Below the pieces are notes generated by a model that saw nothing but the letters and a program-made list of their open reading frames with translations, was not told where the DNA came from and searched no databases. The translations under genes were made by a program, and so were the position numbers. DNA of 64,000 nt from the NCBI RefSeq assembly GCF_014054985.1, contig NZ_CP059569.1, positions 1,488,001-1,552,000 on the forward strand, read 5' to 3'. Positions 54,391 through 62,889 of the stretch are shown one piece after another (position 1 is the stretch's first letter; every line of letters starts with the position of its first letter). Origin of the DNA: Kingella oralis (GTDB lineage: Bacteria; Pseudomonadota; Gammaproteobacteria; Burkholderiales; Neisseriaceae).

Positions 54391-54433
54391 GCAGCCTGCA
54401 CTTTAAAATCTCCAAAGTGCAGGCTGCTTTTTT
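54391..54433 (+). terminator. Strong terminator built from a variant DUS pair
   Basis: GCAGCCTGCACTTT, a 9-base loop and AAAGTGCAGGCTGC followed by six T. The arms contain AAGCAGCCTGCA, which as I recall is the separate AA-king3DUS dialect, rather than the AGGCAGCCTGAA used elsewhere in the window. Confidence 0.85.
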
Positions 54434-54862
54434 GCCGTTGATATGCTACATCACACATCAACGACATCGGTGCTATAGTCGATTAAAATTGCAATGATAC
54501 GGCGTTGGCTCGCCTTGACGTACTACTTGTACGCCTTGCGGCTCGCCGCCTTGTCTCATTTTTATTTTAATCCACTATATATTGGGGAAACTATGGCATC
54601 AACAGAAAAGCAAGCGTAGGGTGGGCACTCGTTGCCCACGCGTTCTATGCCCTGAGGCAGTCGTAGGTCGGACATTCATGCCCGACGCTTTCCCGTTTGT
54701 GTCCAATCCTTGCCGCCCATCAATGCCCGCCCCACCCGCCGCCCCAATCCCCACAAAAGGCAGCCTGAAATCCCACATCCCCACAAAAATCCACCCCTTT
54801 CATTTCCAGCCAGCCCCCAATCTTATACAATCCGCCTATTCGCGACTCCCCATCCCACGCAA
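54434..54862. other. Intergenic repeats between the AT-rich gene and the small lipoprotein
   Basis: Besides the Correia-type element it holds a GTAGGGTGGGCA arm (54616-54643), a degenerate GTCGGACATTCATGCCCGAC palindrome (about 54666-54685), and one DUS. Open frames across it are proline-rich translations of repeats and not credible genes. Confidence 0.7.
54474..54579. repeat. Correia-type repeat element (CREE-like)
   Basis: 106 bases bounded by TATAGTCGATTAAAAT and, on the other strand, TATAGTGGATTAAAAT. These are the TATAGTGGATTAA terminal repeats of neisserial Correia elements. The length fits their 104-108-base class. The interior (CGGCGTTGGCTCGCCTTGAC and GCGGCTCGCCGCCTTGTC) is also typical. 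Confidence 0.82.
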
Positions 54863-55111
54863 ATGAACTGGCGCATTCTTCCCCTCTCCCTCATCCTCGC
54901 CGCTTGCACATACAGCGAAACCCCATTCGGGCGCTATGCCGAAATCGACCTGCCTGTGCAATCGCAAACCACCATCCACAAAACCGTAACCGTCAACGCT
55001 CCGCCCGGCACCACCGTAAACATCAGCGAAACCCCTGTTTACTACGACCCACCGCCGCGCCGCCGCTGCTATTACGACGAATACGAACGCCGCCGCGTGT
55101 GCTACCGCTAA
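54863..55111 (+). CDS. Small uncharacterised lipoprotein
   Basis: 82 residues from ATG 54863. The lipobox is LILAAC (Cys15). The mature protein has a beta-prone stretch (VQSQTTIHKTVTVNAPPG) and a Tyr/Arg-rich tail with two cysteines (RRRCYYDEYERRRVCYR) that could form a disulfide. No family recognised. Upstream frames to 54710 are not credible. It precedes the rlmL-like gene by 151 bases with DUS copies between. Confidence 0.65.
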   Translation: MNWRILPLSLILAACTYSETPFGRYAEIDLPVQSQTTIHKTVTVNAPPGTTVNISETPVYYDPPPRRRCYYDEYERRRVCYR

Positions 55112-55262
55112 TCCGAACGCGCCCGAAGGCAGCCTGAAAGCCCGCCCTTTGCCAACGTTGAATTTCGTGGCAACACATGGCTTTCAGGCTGCCCACGCAT
55201 CCAAGCGCAAGCCTTAAAAGCAGCCTGAAATTCATTCTGAAAGCCCATCCCGAAAGCACCTC

Positions 55263-56405
55263 ATGCCCCACTCTCTCTTCATCACCTGCCCACGCGGCTT
55301 AGAACCTATTCTCGCGCAAGAGCTCGCCCAGCAAAACTGCGCCCAAATCGTTCCCACCGATGGCGGTGTATCCGCGCGTGGCAGCATGGAACACGTTTAC
55401 CGCATCAACCTACACTCGCGCACCGCCAGCCGCGTGTTGTTGCAACTCGCCCAAACGCCCTATCGCAGCGAAGACGACCTTTACCGCGCCGCCAAAAACA
55501 TTGCATGGGAAGACTGGTTTGGCGTAGAAAAAACATTCAAAATCAAAGCTGAAGGCAAGCGCGCTCGTGTGAAAAGTTTGGATTTTTGCGCGCTAAAAAT
55601 CAAAGATGGGCTGTGCGACCGCTTTCGCAATCTTTCAGGCAGCCGCCCCAGCGTGGACAAAGCCCGCCCCGATGTTCGCATCCATTTGTTTTTAGACGAC
55701 AAAACCGCCAGCATTTTTATAGACACCAGCGGCGAAGCCTTGTTCAAGCGCGGCTATCGCCAAGACACAGGCGAAGCGCCCTTGCGCGAAAACCTTGCCG
55801 CAGGCTTGTTGCTATTAGCGAGCTACAACGGCACGCAGCCGATGCAAGACCCCTTCTGCGGCAGCGGCACCATCGCCATAGAAGCCGCGTGGATAGCGCA
55901 AAACCGCGCCGTAGGCTTAATGCGCCGCTTTGGCTTTGAGCAATTCAACACGTTTGACAAAGCCTTGTGGACAAAGCTCAAAGCCGCCGCTCGCGCCGCC
56001 ATTAGGCAGCCTGAAAACGCCATCGCCGCCTCCGATAACGACCGCCGCCTCATCGCCGCCGCCCAAGCCAATGCCGCCGCTGCCGAAGTAGAAAACATCA
56101 TCCAGTTCAACGTGTTAGACGCGCAAGACACCCGCCCAAACGGCGCAAACGGCATTCTTGTTGCCAACCCGCCCTACGGCGTGCGCCTTGCCGAAATCCA
56201 AGCCTTGCACGCGCTTTATCCACAGCTCGGAAGCTGGCTCAAACAGCACTACGCGGGCTGGACAGCGGGCTTGTTATCAGGCGACATGGAAATGCCCAAG
56301 CTCATGCGCCTAAAACCCAAGCGCAAAATCCCACTGTTCAACGGCAATTTGGACTGCCGCCTATTCTTGTTTGACATGGTTGCCGGCAGCAACCGCAAAG
56401 AATAA
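55263..56405 (+). CDS. rlmL: THUMP-domain class I RNA methyltransferase (RlmL-like)
   Basis: 380 residues. An N-terminal ferredoxin-like/THUMP region ([16 protein letters not shown] and [18 protein letters not shown], then [12 protein letters not shown]) is followed by a Rossmann methyltransferase. That domain has the SAM loop [30 protein letters not shown] and the catalytic NPPYG motif. It corresponds to the RlmL half of E. coli RlmKL, which makes m2G2445 in 23S rRNA. The RlmK half is absent, as is common. The site assignment is inferred from family. A DUS is read in frame as RQPENA. Confidence 0.88.
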   Translation: MPHSLFITCPRGLEPILAQELAQQNCAQIVPTDGGVSARGSMEHVYRINLHSRTASRVLLQLAQTPYRSEDDLYRAAKNIAWEDWFGVEKTFKIKAEGKRARVKSLDFCALKIKDGLCDRFRNLSGSRPSVDKARPDVRIHLFLDDKTASIFIDTSGEALFKRGYRQDTGEAPLRENLAAGLLLLASYNGTQPMQDPFCGSGTIAIEAAWIAQNRAVGLMRRFGFEQFNTFDKALWTKLKAAARAAIRQPENAIAASDNDRRLIAAAQANAAAAEVENIIQFNVLDAQDTRPNGANGILVANPPYGVRLAEIQALHALYPQLGSWLKQHYAGWTAGLLSGDMEMPKLMRLKPKRKIPLFNGNLDCRLFLFDMVAGSNRKE

Positions 56406-56502
56406 TTTTGGCTTCGCCCAACCGCGTTTCAGGCTGCCTATCCCGCACACCCCACAGGCAGCCTGAAACCGAAGCCGAACACATCCCACAAAGGAACACC
56501 CC

Positions 56503-57522
56503 ATGACCTTCCACCCCGACCAAATAGAACAAATCACCGACCGCCGCGAACGCCAAAAAGCCACCATCCAGCAATTCAACCAAGCCATGGAAGCACACGA
56601 CTACGACACCGCCGCCGCCATCAGCGACTACGTTGTCGGCGAAGAAACCCGCCAACACGGCTTCGGCTGCGATTGGCAAATGCACTGTCTCAAATGGCTC
56701 ACCCACTGGTGCCAGCACCAATTCAGCGAAACCCCCAACAACAGCCCCGAAGAAGACCAAGCCTTCAACAAACTCATGGGCTGCCTGTGGCGGTTCAAAT
56801 GGCTGGTGGGCGACCTGCCGCGCGACCTCAACGCCACCCTGGACAGCATCCAAGAAGCCAACCAAGAAATGCAGCAATGGTACGAACGCTACAAATTCAG
56901 CCCCGCCATGCTGCATAAATCCCTGATGGAGCAAAACATCCTGCTGGGCAACGTAGATGCCGTGCGCGAACACTACCAGCAATGGCAAAACAACGAACAC
57001 GACAACATGAACGACTGCCCCGCCTGCGAACAAAGCACCCAAATCCAATACCACCACTTCATCCGCGACTACAACCAAGTGCTGGAACTCGCCAAGCCCA
57101 TCCTGGCGGGCGAACTCACCTGCGCCGAAGTCCCCCACAACTGCTATTACTACATCGTCCACAGCTTGATTCAAACAGGCAACATGGCACGCGCCCGCCA
57201 CCTGCTAGACCACGCCATAGAACACCTAGACCAAGAACGGCAAGAATTTATCCAGTACATCCCCCAGCTTATCCAACTCTACTACCCACTCAACGACCCC
57301 GACACCGCCGAAGAGCTGATGAACGAATACAACGACGACATCTTCAACGCCAGCCAAACCGACATCATCACCTACTGGCACTACCTACTCGCCATCATCC
57401 CGCAAAACGAAGATGCCCTAGAAAACGCCCGCAGCATCGCCAAAGACATAGACCAACGCAACGGCAACAGCTACTACCAAACCCAGCTGGACTGGCTCTT
57501 CGGCGAAACCACCATCCACTAG
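56503..57522 (+). CDS. TPR-like helical protein of unknown function
   Basis: 339 residues, acidic, cytoplasmic. The ATG 56503 follows CACAAAGGAACACCCC. Almost all of it is predicted helix in 34-residue-like pairs (QQFNQAMEAHDYDTAAAISD, HSLIQTGNMARARHLLDHAI, QLIQLYYPLNDPDTAEELMN). It has a Cys-containing turn (NDCPACEQSTQ) that might bind metal. The fold suggests a protein-protein interaction scaffold. I do not recognise a specific family. It has no DUS in its coding sequence. Confidence 0.7.
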   Translation: MTFHPDQIEQITDRRERQKATIQQFNQAMEAHDYDTAAAISDYVVGEETRQHGFGCDWQMHCLKWLTHWCQHQFSETPNNSPEEDQAFNKLMGCLWRFKWLVGDLPRDLNATLDSIQEANQEMQQWYERYKFSPAMLHKSLMEQNILLGNVDAVREHYQQWQNNEHDNMNDCPACEQSTQIQYHHFIRDYNQVLELAKPILAGELTCAEVPHNCYYYIVHSLIQTGNMARARHLLDHAIEHLDQERQEFIQYIPQLIQLYYPLNDPDTAEELMNEYNDDIFNASQTDIITYWHYLLAIIPQNEDALENARSIAKDIDQRNGNSYYQTQLDWLFGETTIH

Positions 57523-57750
57523 GTTCAGCCAAGCTCAAAAGGCAGCCTGAAAACACATTCACTCGTTTCAGCAAAGCCCAAACCAAAAGCTTAAACCAAG
57601 TCAAAACGAATACAGCAACCGCAGGCGCAACCCGTTTGCCCCATCCAAACCGCTGCATTTCAGGCTGCCCCAATCATACAAGCAAACGCTTTCAGGCTGC
57701 CCAATCCCAAGGCAGCCTGAAACCCAGCCACCCAACGAAACCCCAAAACC

Positions 57751-58419
57751 ATGCCCATCCAAGCCATCCTCTTTGACCTAGACGGCACCCTCGCCGACAC
57801 CGCCCCCAGCCTAGGCAACGCCCTCAACAGCCTGCTGCAAAAACGCGGGCTCCCCCCCAAACCCCAAGCCCAAATCCGCCTCCACGCCAGCCACGGCGCA
57901 GCCGCCCTCATCCGACTGGGCGCAGGCATCCCCCCCGAACACCCCGATTTTCCCCAATGGCGCGCCGACTACCTCGCCGAATACGAACAATGCTTCGACC
58001 GCGACACCGCGCTCTTCCCCGAAATCAACCCTCTGCTCACCCGACTCGCCACACAAAACATCGCATGGGGCATCATCACCAACAAACCCCAAACCTTCAC
58101 CAACCGCCTTGTCCCCAAACTCGGCTTTTCCATCCCGCCCGCCGTTGTCGTGAGCGGCGACACCTGCCCCCAAGCAAAGCCAAGCCCCCTGCCCATGCAC
58201 CACGCCTGCGCCGCCCTGCAAATGCAGCCTGAAAACTGCATCTATGTAGGCGATGCCCAGCGCGACATCCAAGCAGGGCTGGGCGCAGGCATGCAAACCA
58301 TCCTCGCCGCATGGGGCTACATCGCCCCCAGCGACACCCCCGAAACATGGGGCTACCACGCATCCGCCGCCAACCCCCTGCAAATTCTTGATATACTCCG
58401 CACCTTTCAGGCAGCCTGA
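57751..58419 (+). CDS. gph: HAD-superfamily phosphatase, phosphoglycolate phosphatase-like
   Basis: 222 residues of HAD subfamily IA. Motif I is LFDLDGTLADT, motif II lies in WGIITNKP, motif III Lys is in CPQAKPSPLPM and motif IV is YVGDAQRDIQAGLGAGM. The helical cap lies between residues 15 and 85. In related bacteria such enzymes hydrolyse 2-phosphoglycolate, or MurNAc-6-phosphate in the MupP branch; sequence alone does not separate these. The start is ATG 57751 with no clear ribosome site. The last codons translate a DUS (FQAA). Confidence 0.88.
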   Translation: MPIQAILFDLDGTLADTAPSLGNALNSLLQKRGLPPKPQAQIRLHASHGAAALIRLGAGIPPEHPDFPQWRADYLAEYEQCFDRDTALFPEINPLLTRLATQNIAWGIITNKPQTFTNRLVPKLGFSIPPAVVVSGDTCPQAKPSPLPMHHACAALQMQPENCIYVGDAQRDIQAGLGAGMQTILAAWGYIAPSDTPETWGYHASAANPLQILDILRTFQAA

Positions 58420-58537
58420 AACACAGTTGGTAAAAATAACCATGAAACAAGGCGACAACGCCGCATCATCGCCCTTTTAATCAACCCTACATTCAGCAAA
58501 GCCCAACCCTTTTACCCACTCCTAACAGGAAAAAACC

Positions 58538-58933
58538 ATGAAAAAAACCGCACTCACCCTTATCACCGCCATCCTGCTCACCGCCTGCGCGGACAGCGGC
58601 ACAGCAGGCGTAGGCGGCTTGCTTGGCGGCGGCGCAGGCACATCTAGCGCAGCAGGCATCGGCAAATCCGCCGTGCAAATGTATGTGCAAAACCGCTGTG
58701 TAAACGAACTACAAGCCCGCACCGAATGGCGCACCATCGCCCTCGCCATGAGCCAAGCCAAACAAACCGAATGGGAAAACAAAATCTGCGGCTGCGCCAG
58801 CGAAGAAGCCCCCAACCAAATCACCGCCGCCCAACTGCCCGAACTGCTCACCGAAAGCGGACGCGTGAAAGTGGCCGCCGAAGTAACCGCCAAAACCGTA
58901 ACCGCGTGCTACAAACGCCTGTTCACCAAATAA
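58538..58933 (+). CDS. Uncharacterised lipoprotein
   Basis: 131 residues. The lipobox is LLTAC (Cys16). A glycine-rich linker (GVGGLLGGGAGTSS) is followed by a helical domain with four cysteines (NRCVNEL, KICGCASEE, TACYKRL), probably two disulfides. The ribosome site AACAGGAAAAAACC supports ATG 58538. It is followed by a DUS-pair terminator. The next gene also encodes an exported protein, but no shared operon is evident. Confidence 0.78.
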   Translation: MKKTALTLITAILLTACADSGTAGVGGLLGGGAGTSSAAGIGKSAVQMYVQNRCVNELQARTEWRTIALAMSQAKQTEWENKICGCASEEAPNQITAAQLPELLTESGRVKVAAEVTAKTVTACYKRLFTK

Positions 58934-58937
58934 CCCC

Positions 58938-58978
58938 AAGGCAGCCTGAAAAACCAAAACACACTTTCAGGCTGCCTT
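58938..58978 (+). terminator. Inverted DUS pair terminator
   Basis: AAGGCAGCCTGAAA and TTTCAGGCTGCCTT directly after the lipoprotein gene at 58538-58933. Confidence 0.75.
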
Positions 58979-59067
58979 AATCCTATCCCGCATCCCCCAA
59001 GGCAGCCTGAAACCAAGTTCAACACCGCTCAAATCCACGCCGCGCCAAACAGCCAAAAGGAAGCCCC

Positions 59068-59598
59068 ATGAACAGCCAAGCCCAAGCCCTCGCCCTATTC
59101 GCCGCCCTACTGCTCGCCGCCCCATTCGCCCAAGCCGACAACCCCTACGACGAATCCGCCCTCTACAACGAAACCTACACCCAAAGCCTCAACGTCGGCA
59201 GCGAAGCCATAGACTGCCTCAAAGCCCGCAAAAGCGATTGCGGGCAAAAAGCATGGGAAAGCAGCCTGGATGGCATCAGCAAAGTGATGGACACCCCCGG
59301 TGGACAACGCGCCCTAGAACAACTGCTCCCCCAGCTAGATTCCACTGGCATCATCACCAAACAAAACAGCAAAGCCATTGTGAACGTGTTGCGCGACCAG
59401 CTGCCCGCCATGAAAAAGAACGGCAAACAAATCGGCAACGCAGTAGAAGATTTCGGCAACCGAGCCAGCCGCCAGCTCACCGAGCCCGTGCAAGACAACG
59501 AACGCCCCAGCTGCATGAACAAAGGCGACAGCCTGTTATCAGGCGCGCTACGCTGCGGCGCAAACGCCATGATCGATAATCTGCAAAAACAAAAATAA
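59068..59598 (+). CDS. Uncharacterised secreted protein
   Basis: 176 residues with a cleavable signal peptide (ALALFAALLLAAPFAQA, cut before DNPYDE). The mature domain is helical with four cysteines (AIDCLKARKSDCGQKA, PSCMNKG and LRCGANAM). ATG 59068 follows AAAAGGAAGCCCC. Likely periplasmic; family unknown. A DUS-like word is read as ESSLDG. An extended DUS cassette follows the stop codon. Confidence 0.75.
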   Translation: MNSQAQALALFAALLLAAPFAQADNPYDESALYNETYTQSLNVGSEAIDCLKARKSDCGQKAWESSLDGISKVMDTPGGQRALEQLLPQLDSTGIITKQNSKAIVNVLRDQLPAMKKNGKQIGNAVEDFGNRASRQLTEPVQDNERPSCMNKGDSLLSGALRCGANAMIDNLQKQK

Positions 59599-59708
59599 AC
59601 AGCAAAAGGCAGCCTGAAAACGAGCGAAGCGAGTTTCAGCAAAGCTAAAACAACATTCGCGTTTTCAGGCTGCCACTGATTTTCAACCCCCAACCCGAAA
59701 GCCACACC

Positions 59709-61121
59709 ATGAACTACATCAGCACCCGCGGCAACACCCCCGCCAAAACATTCAGCCAAGCCCTGCTTATGGGGCTCGCCCCCGACGGCGGCTTAATGCT
59801 TCCCGAGCACTATCCGCAAATCACCCCCGCGCAGCTCACCCATTGGCGCACGCTCAGCTACGCCGAACTCGCCTTTGAAGTCATCCGCCTATTCGCCACC
59901 GACATCCCCGAAGCCGACCTGCGCGACATCATCAACCGCACCTACACCCGCGAAACATTCGGCAGCGCAGAAATCACCCCCGTGCGCACGCTCAAAGACG
60001 GCATCAAAATCCAAGCCCTGTCCAACGGCCCCACGCTCGCGTTCAAAGACATGGCGATGCAATTCTTGGGCAACGCCTTCGAATACGTGCTCGCCAAAGA
60101 AAACCAAACGCTCAACATCCTCGGCGCAACCAGCGGCGACACAGGCTCCGCCGCCGAATACGCCCTGCGCGGCAAACGCGGCATCAACGTGTTTATGCTC
60201 TCGCCCGATGGCAAAATGTCCGCCTTCCAGCGCGCCCAAATGTATAGCCTGCAAGACGACAACATCATCAACATCGCCGTGCGCGGTATGTTTGACGACT
60301 GCCAAGACATCGTAAAAGCCGTGCAAAACGATGCCGAATTCAAACAACGCTACTGCATCAGCACCGTAAACAGCATCAACTGGGGGCGCATCGTTGCCCA
60401 AGTGGTGTACTACATCGCGGGCTACCTGCGCGCCACCGAAAGCAACGAGCAGCGCGTCAGCTTCTGCGTGCCCAGCGGCAATTTCGGCAACATCTGCGCG
60501 GGGCACATCGCCAAACAAATGGGCGTGCCGATTCACCGCCTGATTGTCGCCACCAACGAAAACAACGTGTTAGACGAATTTTTCCGCACAGGGCAATACA
60601 GCCCACGCGATGCCGCGCACACTTATGTAACGTCCAGCCCATCGATGGACATCTCCAAAGCCAGCAATTTTGAACGCTTTATTTTTGACTTGGTGGGGCG
60701 TGATGCCGACCAAGTGCAAAGCCTGTGGGCAAACGTTGCCCAAGGCAACGGCTTCAATCTGCAAGACAAATTAGACATCATCCGCCAAAAATACGGCTTC
60801 GTTTCAGGCAGCAGCACCCACGCCGACCGCCTTGCCACCATAAAATCCGTGTACCAAACCGACGGCGAACTCATCGACCCGCACACCGCCGATGGCATCA
60901 AAGTTGCCCGCCAACTGCGCGAATCAGGCGAAACCATCGTTTGCCTGGAAACCGCGCTGGCAGCCAAGTTTGAAGCCACCATCCACGAAGCCGTGGGCAG
61001 CGTTGCCGTGCCCCGCCCCGCCAAACTGGCAGGCTTGGAAGATTTGCCCCAACGCGTGCAAGTGATTGATAACGATGCGGATGTGGTGAAAGCGATTATT
61101 CGCAACAAGGTTGGCGGCTAA
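59709..61121 (+). CDS. thrC: Threonine synthase
   Basis: A 470-residue PLP enzyme of the long (E. coli/fungal-type) class: NYISTRGNTPAKTFSQALLM at the start, the PLP-lysine motif LAFKDMAMQFLGNAFEY, ATSGDTGSAAEYALRGKRG, CVPSGNFGNICAGHIAKQMG and a C-terminal EAVGSVAVPRPAKL. It converts O-phosphohomoserine to threonine. It is a single gene. Start ATG 59709; the stop is followed by a strong hairpin. Confidence 0.97.
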   Translation: MNYISTRGNTPAKTFSQALLMGLAPDGGLMLPEHYPQITPAQLTHWRTLSYAELAFEVIRLFATDIPEADLRDIINRTYTRETFGSAEITPVRTLKDGIKIQALSNGPTLAFKDMAMQFLGNAFEYVLAKENQTLNILGATSGDTGSAAEYALRGKRGINVFMLSPDGKMSAFQRAQMYSLQDDNIINIAVRGMFDDCQDIVKAVQNDAEFKQRYCISTVNSINWGRIVAQVVYYIAGYLRATESNEQRVSFCVPSGNFGNICAGHIAKQMGVPIHRLIVATNENNVLDEFFRTGQYSPRDAAHTYVTSSPSMDISKASNFERFIFDLVGRDADQVQSLWANVAQGNGFNLQDKLDIIRQKYGFVSGSSTHADRLATIKSVYQTDGELIDPHTADGIKVARQLRESGETIVCLETALAAKFEATIHEAVGSVAVPRPAKLAGLEDLPQRVQVIDNDADVVKAIIRNKVGG

Positions 61122-61188
61122 TCAGGCAGCCTGAAAAGCGAAAACGGGGAATCACACCCTAATCATTGTATTTGTATTTCCTAAATAG

Positions 61189-61224
61189 CAAACGGCTGAA
61201 ATGTGATGCGCTTTCAGCCGTTTG
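61189..61224 (+). terminator. Hairpin terminator after thrC
   Basis: CAAACGGCTGAAA, a 10-base loop and TTTCAGCCGTTTG form a perfect 13-base stem 67 bases after thrC, followed by ATTGTTTT. Not DUS-derived. Confidence 0.75.
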
Positions 61225-61313
61225 ATTGTTTTGGGGATTAGCCACTATTCCACCACCCATTTTCAGGCTGCCTTTCGCCCTTATAGGCAGCCTGAAAACC
61301 CGAAAGCCCAACC

Positions 61314-62189
61314 ATGCACCACTATCGCGGAGAACTCTGGCTCATACTCGTAACCCTACTGGCCGCCAGCGGCTGGTTTGTTTCCAAAGCCGCGCTGCAA
61401 GAACTGCCCGCCGCAGGCTTTATCGGCGCGCGCATGGTTGGCGCCGCCCTGCTGTTTTTGCCGTTTGCGCTGCCGCAGCTTCGCCAATGGACGGCGGGAC
61501 AATTTGCCCGCGCGGCGGCGGTGGGCGCGGCGTTTTCGGGCAACATTTTTTTCTGGATTCAAGGCGTGGCGCACAGCACCCATTTTGGCGAAGGCGCGCT
61601 GCTGCTCAGCTCATCCATGCTGCTTGCGCCCGTGTTATCGTGGCTGCTGTTTCGCCATCGCCCCTCGCCGATGCTGTGGCTGTCGCTCGCCATTTCAGGC
61701 TGCGGTATGTATTTGCTCAACGCGGGTAAATCGCCGCTGCAAATGTCGCTGGGCAGCGGCTTGTTCGCCCTTTCCGCGCTGATGAGCGCGCTGTTTTTCG
61801 TGCTGAACAACCAATTTTCCAAAGGCATGAACGCGCTGCCGCTCACCACCGTGCAGCTCGCCTGCGCGGGCATCGTGTGCGGCGGCTATTCGCTGGCGTT
61901 TGAAACATGGCATTTCCCGCTTTCCGCCGCCAGCTGGATGTGGCTGATTATCGGTATCGTGGTGATTACCAACACGCGCTTTTTGCTGCAAACGCACGCG
62001 CAAAAAATCTGCCCGATTGGCAACGCGGCGATGATTATGGTGTTAGAACCCGTGTGGACGCTGTTGTTTAGCGTGTTGCTTTTAGGCGAACAATTGTCGT
62101 GGGAAAAAGCGACGGGCGGCGCGCTGATTATCGCGGCGCTGCTGCTGTATCGCCTGCCGTTGCGCCAATGGCACCAGCGCAAGGATTGA
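61314..62189 (+). CDS. EamA/DMT-family transporter
   Basis: 291 residues with ten hydrophobic segments in two EamA repeats, e.g. [40 protein letters not shown] and [20 protein letters not shown]. The conserved charged/proline positions before helix 4 and helix 9 ([20 protein letters not shown]) are typical. Such proteins export amino acids or metabolites; substrate unknown. The stop codon overlaps the -35 box of the next promoter (TTGACA at 62186). Confidence 0.9.
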   Translation: MHHYRGELWLILVTLLAASGWFVSKAALQELPAAGFIGARMVGAALLFLPFALPQLRQWTAGQFARAAAVGAAFSGNIFFWIQGVAHSTHFGEGALLLSSSMLLAPVLSWLLFRHRPSPMLWLSLAISGCGMYLLNAGKSPLQMSLGSGLFALSALMSALFFVLNNQFSKGMNALPLTTVQLACAGIVCGGYSLAFETWHFPLSAASWMWLIIGIVVITNTRFLLQTHAQKICPIGNAAMIMVLEPVWTLLFSVLLLGEQLSWEKATGGALIIAALLLYRLPLRQWHQRKD

Positions 62190-62219
62190 CATGTTTCTTA
62201 CTAGTGTTATACCATAACG
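62186..62219 (+). promoter_or_regulatory. Promoter with Zur box for rpmE2-rpmJ2
   Basis: TTGACA (62186-62191), a 16-base spacer and TATACC (62208-62213). Over the -10 lies TGTTATACCATAACG (62205-62219), 14 of 15 matches to the neisserial Zur site TGTTATDNHATAACA. Zinc-replete repression is expected. Confidence 0.78.
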
Positions 62220-62242
62220 TTTTATCTACCAAGGAGTGTGGC

Positions 62243-62515
62243 ATGAAACAAGGCGTTCATCCGGAAAACTATCGCACCGTGCTGTTTTACGACAGCAGCG
62301 TCAACGAGGGCTGGCTTATCCGCTCGTGCGCGCCCACCAACAAAACCATGCAATGGACAGACGGCAAGGAATATCCCGTATTTATGCTGGATACCTCATC
62401 GGCATCGCACCCGGTTTACACGGGCAAGCAGCGCGAGCACAACAAAGAGGGGCGCGCCAGCCAATTCAACCAACGCTATGCGGGCATGATGTCTGCGCTG
62501 AAAAAGGAGAAATAA
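62243..62515 (+). CDS. rpmE2: 50S ribosomal protein L31 type B (zinc-independent)
   Basis: 90 residues from ATG 62243, preceded by AAGGAGTGTGGC. The sequence [28 protein letters not shown]-like ([18 protein letters not shown]) and SHPVYTGKQ matches YkgM/RpmE2. The CxxC zinc ligands of the A-type L31 are absent. It replaces zinc-bearing L31 when zinc is scarce. It is followed one base later by rpmJ2, and both lie behind the Zur box. Confidence 0.96.
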   Translation: MKQGVHPENYRTVLFYDSSVNEGWLIRSCAPTNKTMQWTDGKEYPVFMLDTSSASHPVYTGKQREHNKEGRASQFNQRYAGMMSALKKEK

Positions 62516-62516
62516 G

Positions 62517-62642
62517 ATGCAGGTGCTGTCATCGCTCAAAGCGGCGAAAAACCGCCACCGTGATTGCCAAATCGTGCGCCGCAAGGGCAAGGTGTATGTG
62601 ATTTGCAAAAGCAATCCGCGATTTAAGGCGCGGCAACGGTAA
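62517..62642 (+). CDS. rpmJ2: 50S ribosomal protein L36 type B
   Basis: 41 residues ([20 protein letters not shown], then [20 protein letters not shown]) matching the alternative L36 (YkgO). Only two cysteines remain, so it lacks the four-ligand zinc ribbon of the main L36. The ATG at 62517 follows AAAAGGAGAAATAAG inside the end of rpmE2, showing tight translational coupling. The pair forms the zinc-sparing ribosomal operon. Confidence 0.93.
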   Translation: MQVLSSLKAAKNRHRDCQIVRRKGKVYVICKSNPRFKARQR

Positions 62643-62648
62643 ACGCTG

Positions 62649-62685
62649 TTTTCAGGCTGCCTTTGATGATTAAGGCAGCCTGAAA
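62649..62685 (+). terminator. Inverted DUS pair terminator of rpmE2-rpmJ2
   Basis: TTTTCAGGCTGCCTT and AAGGCAGCCTGAAA with an 8-base loop, six bases after the rpmJ2 stop. Confidence 0.75.
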
Positions 62686-62820
62686 TCTTGTGCGTGAGGA
62701 AAAATAGGCTGGATAATCCTTGAACTCATCGTGCTGATTGAGCGATTACCAGATTTCAACAACACGAAAGCCGCGCAAGAAACTGCCCGCCCACCTTGCC
62801 CAATCAACCAAGCCAGCATA

Positions 62821-62865
62821 AAGGCAGCCTGAAAACAAGCATTTGCTCGTTTTCAGGCTGCCTTT
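62821..62865 (-). terminator. Inverted DUS pair terminator of nadK
   Basis: AAGGCAGCCTGAAAACAAGC and its complement CGTTTTCAGGCTGCCTTT, located 25 bases after the nadK stop on the minus strand. Confidence 0.75.
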
Positions 62866-62889
62866 GCCAACTCATGAATTGCCACAACG

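Noticed and set aside
54582..54866. Plus-strand frame after the Correia-type element
   Set aside because: Made of repeat arms and proline-rich filler; the credible start in that area is the lipoprotein ATG at 54863.
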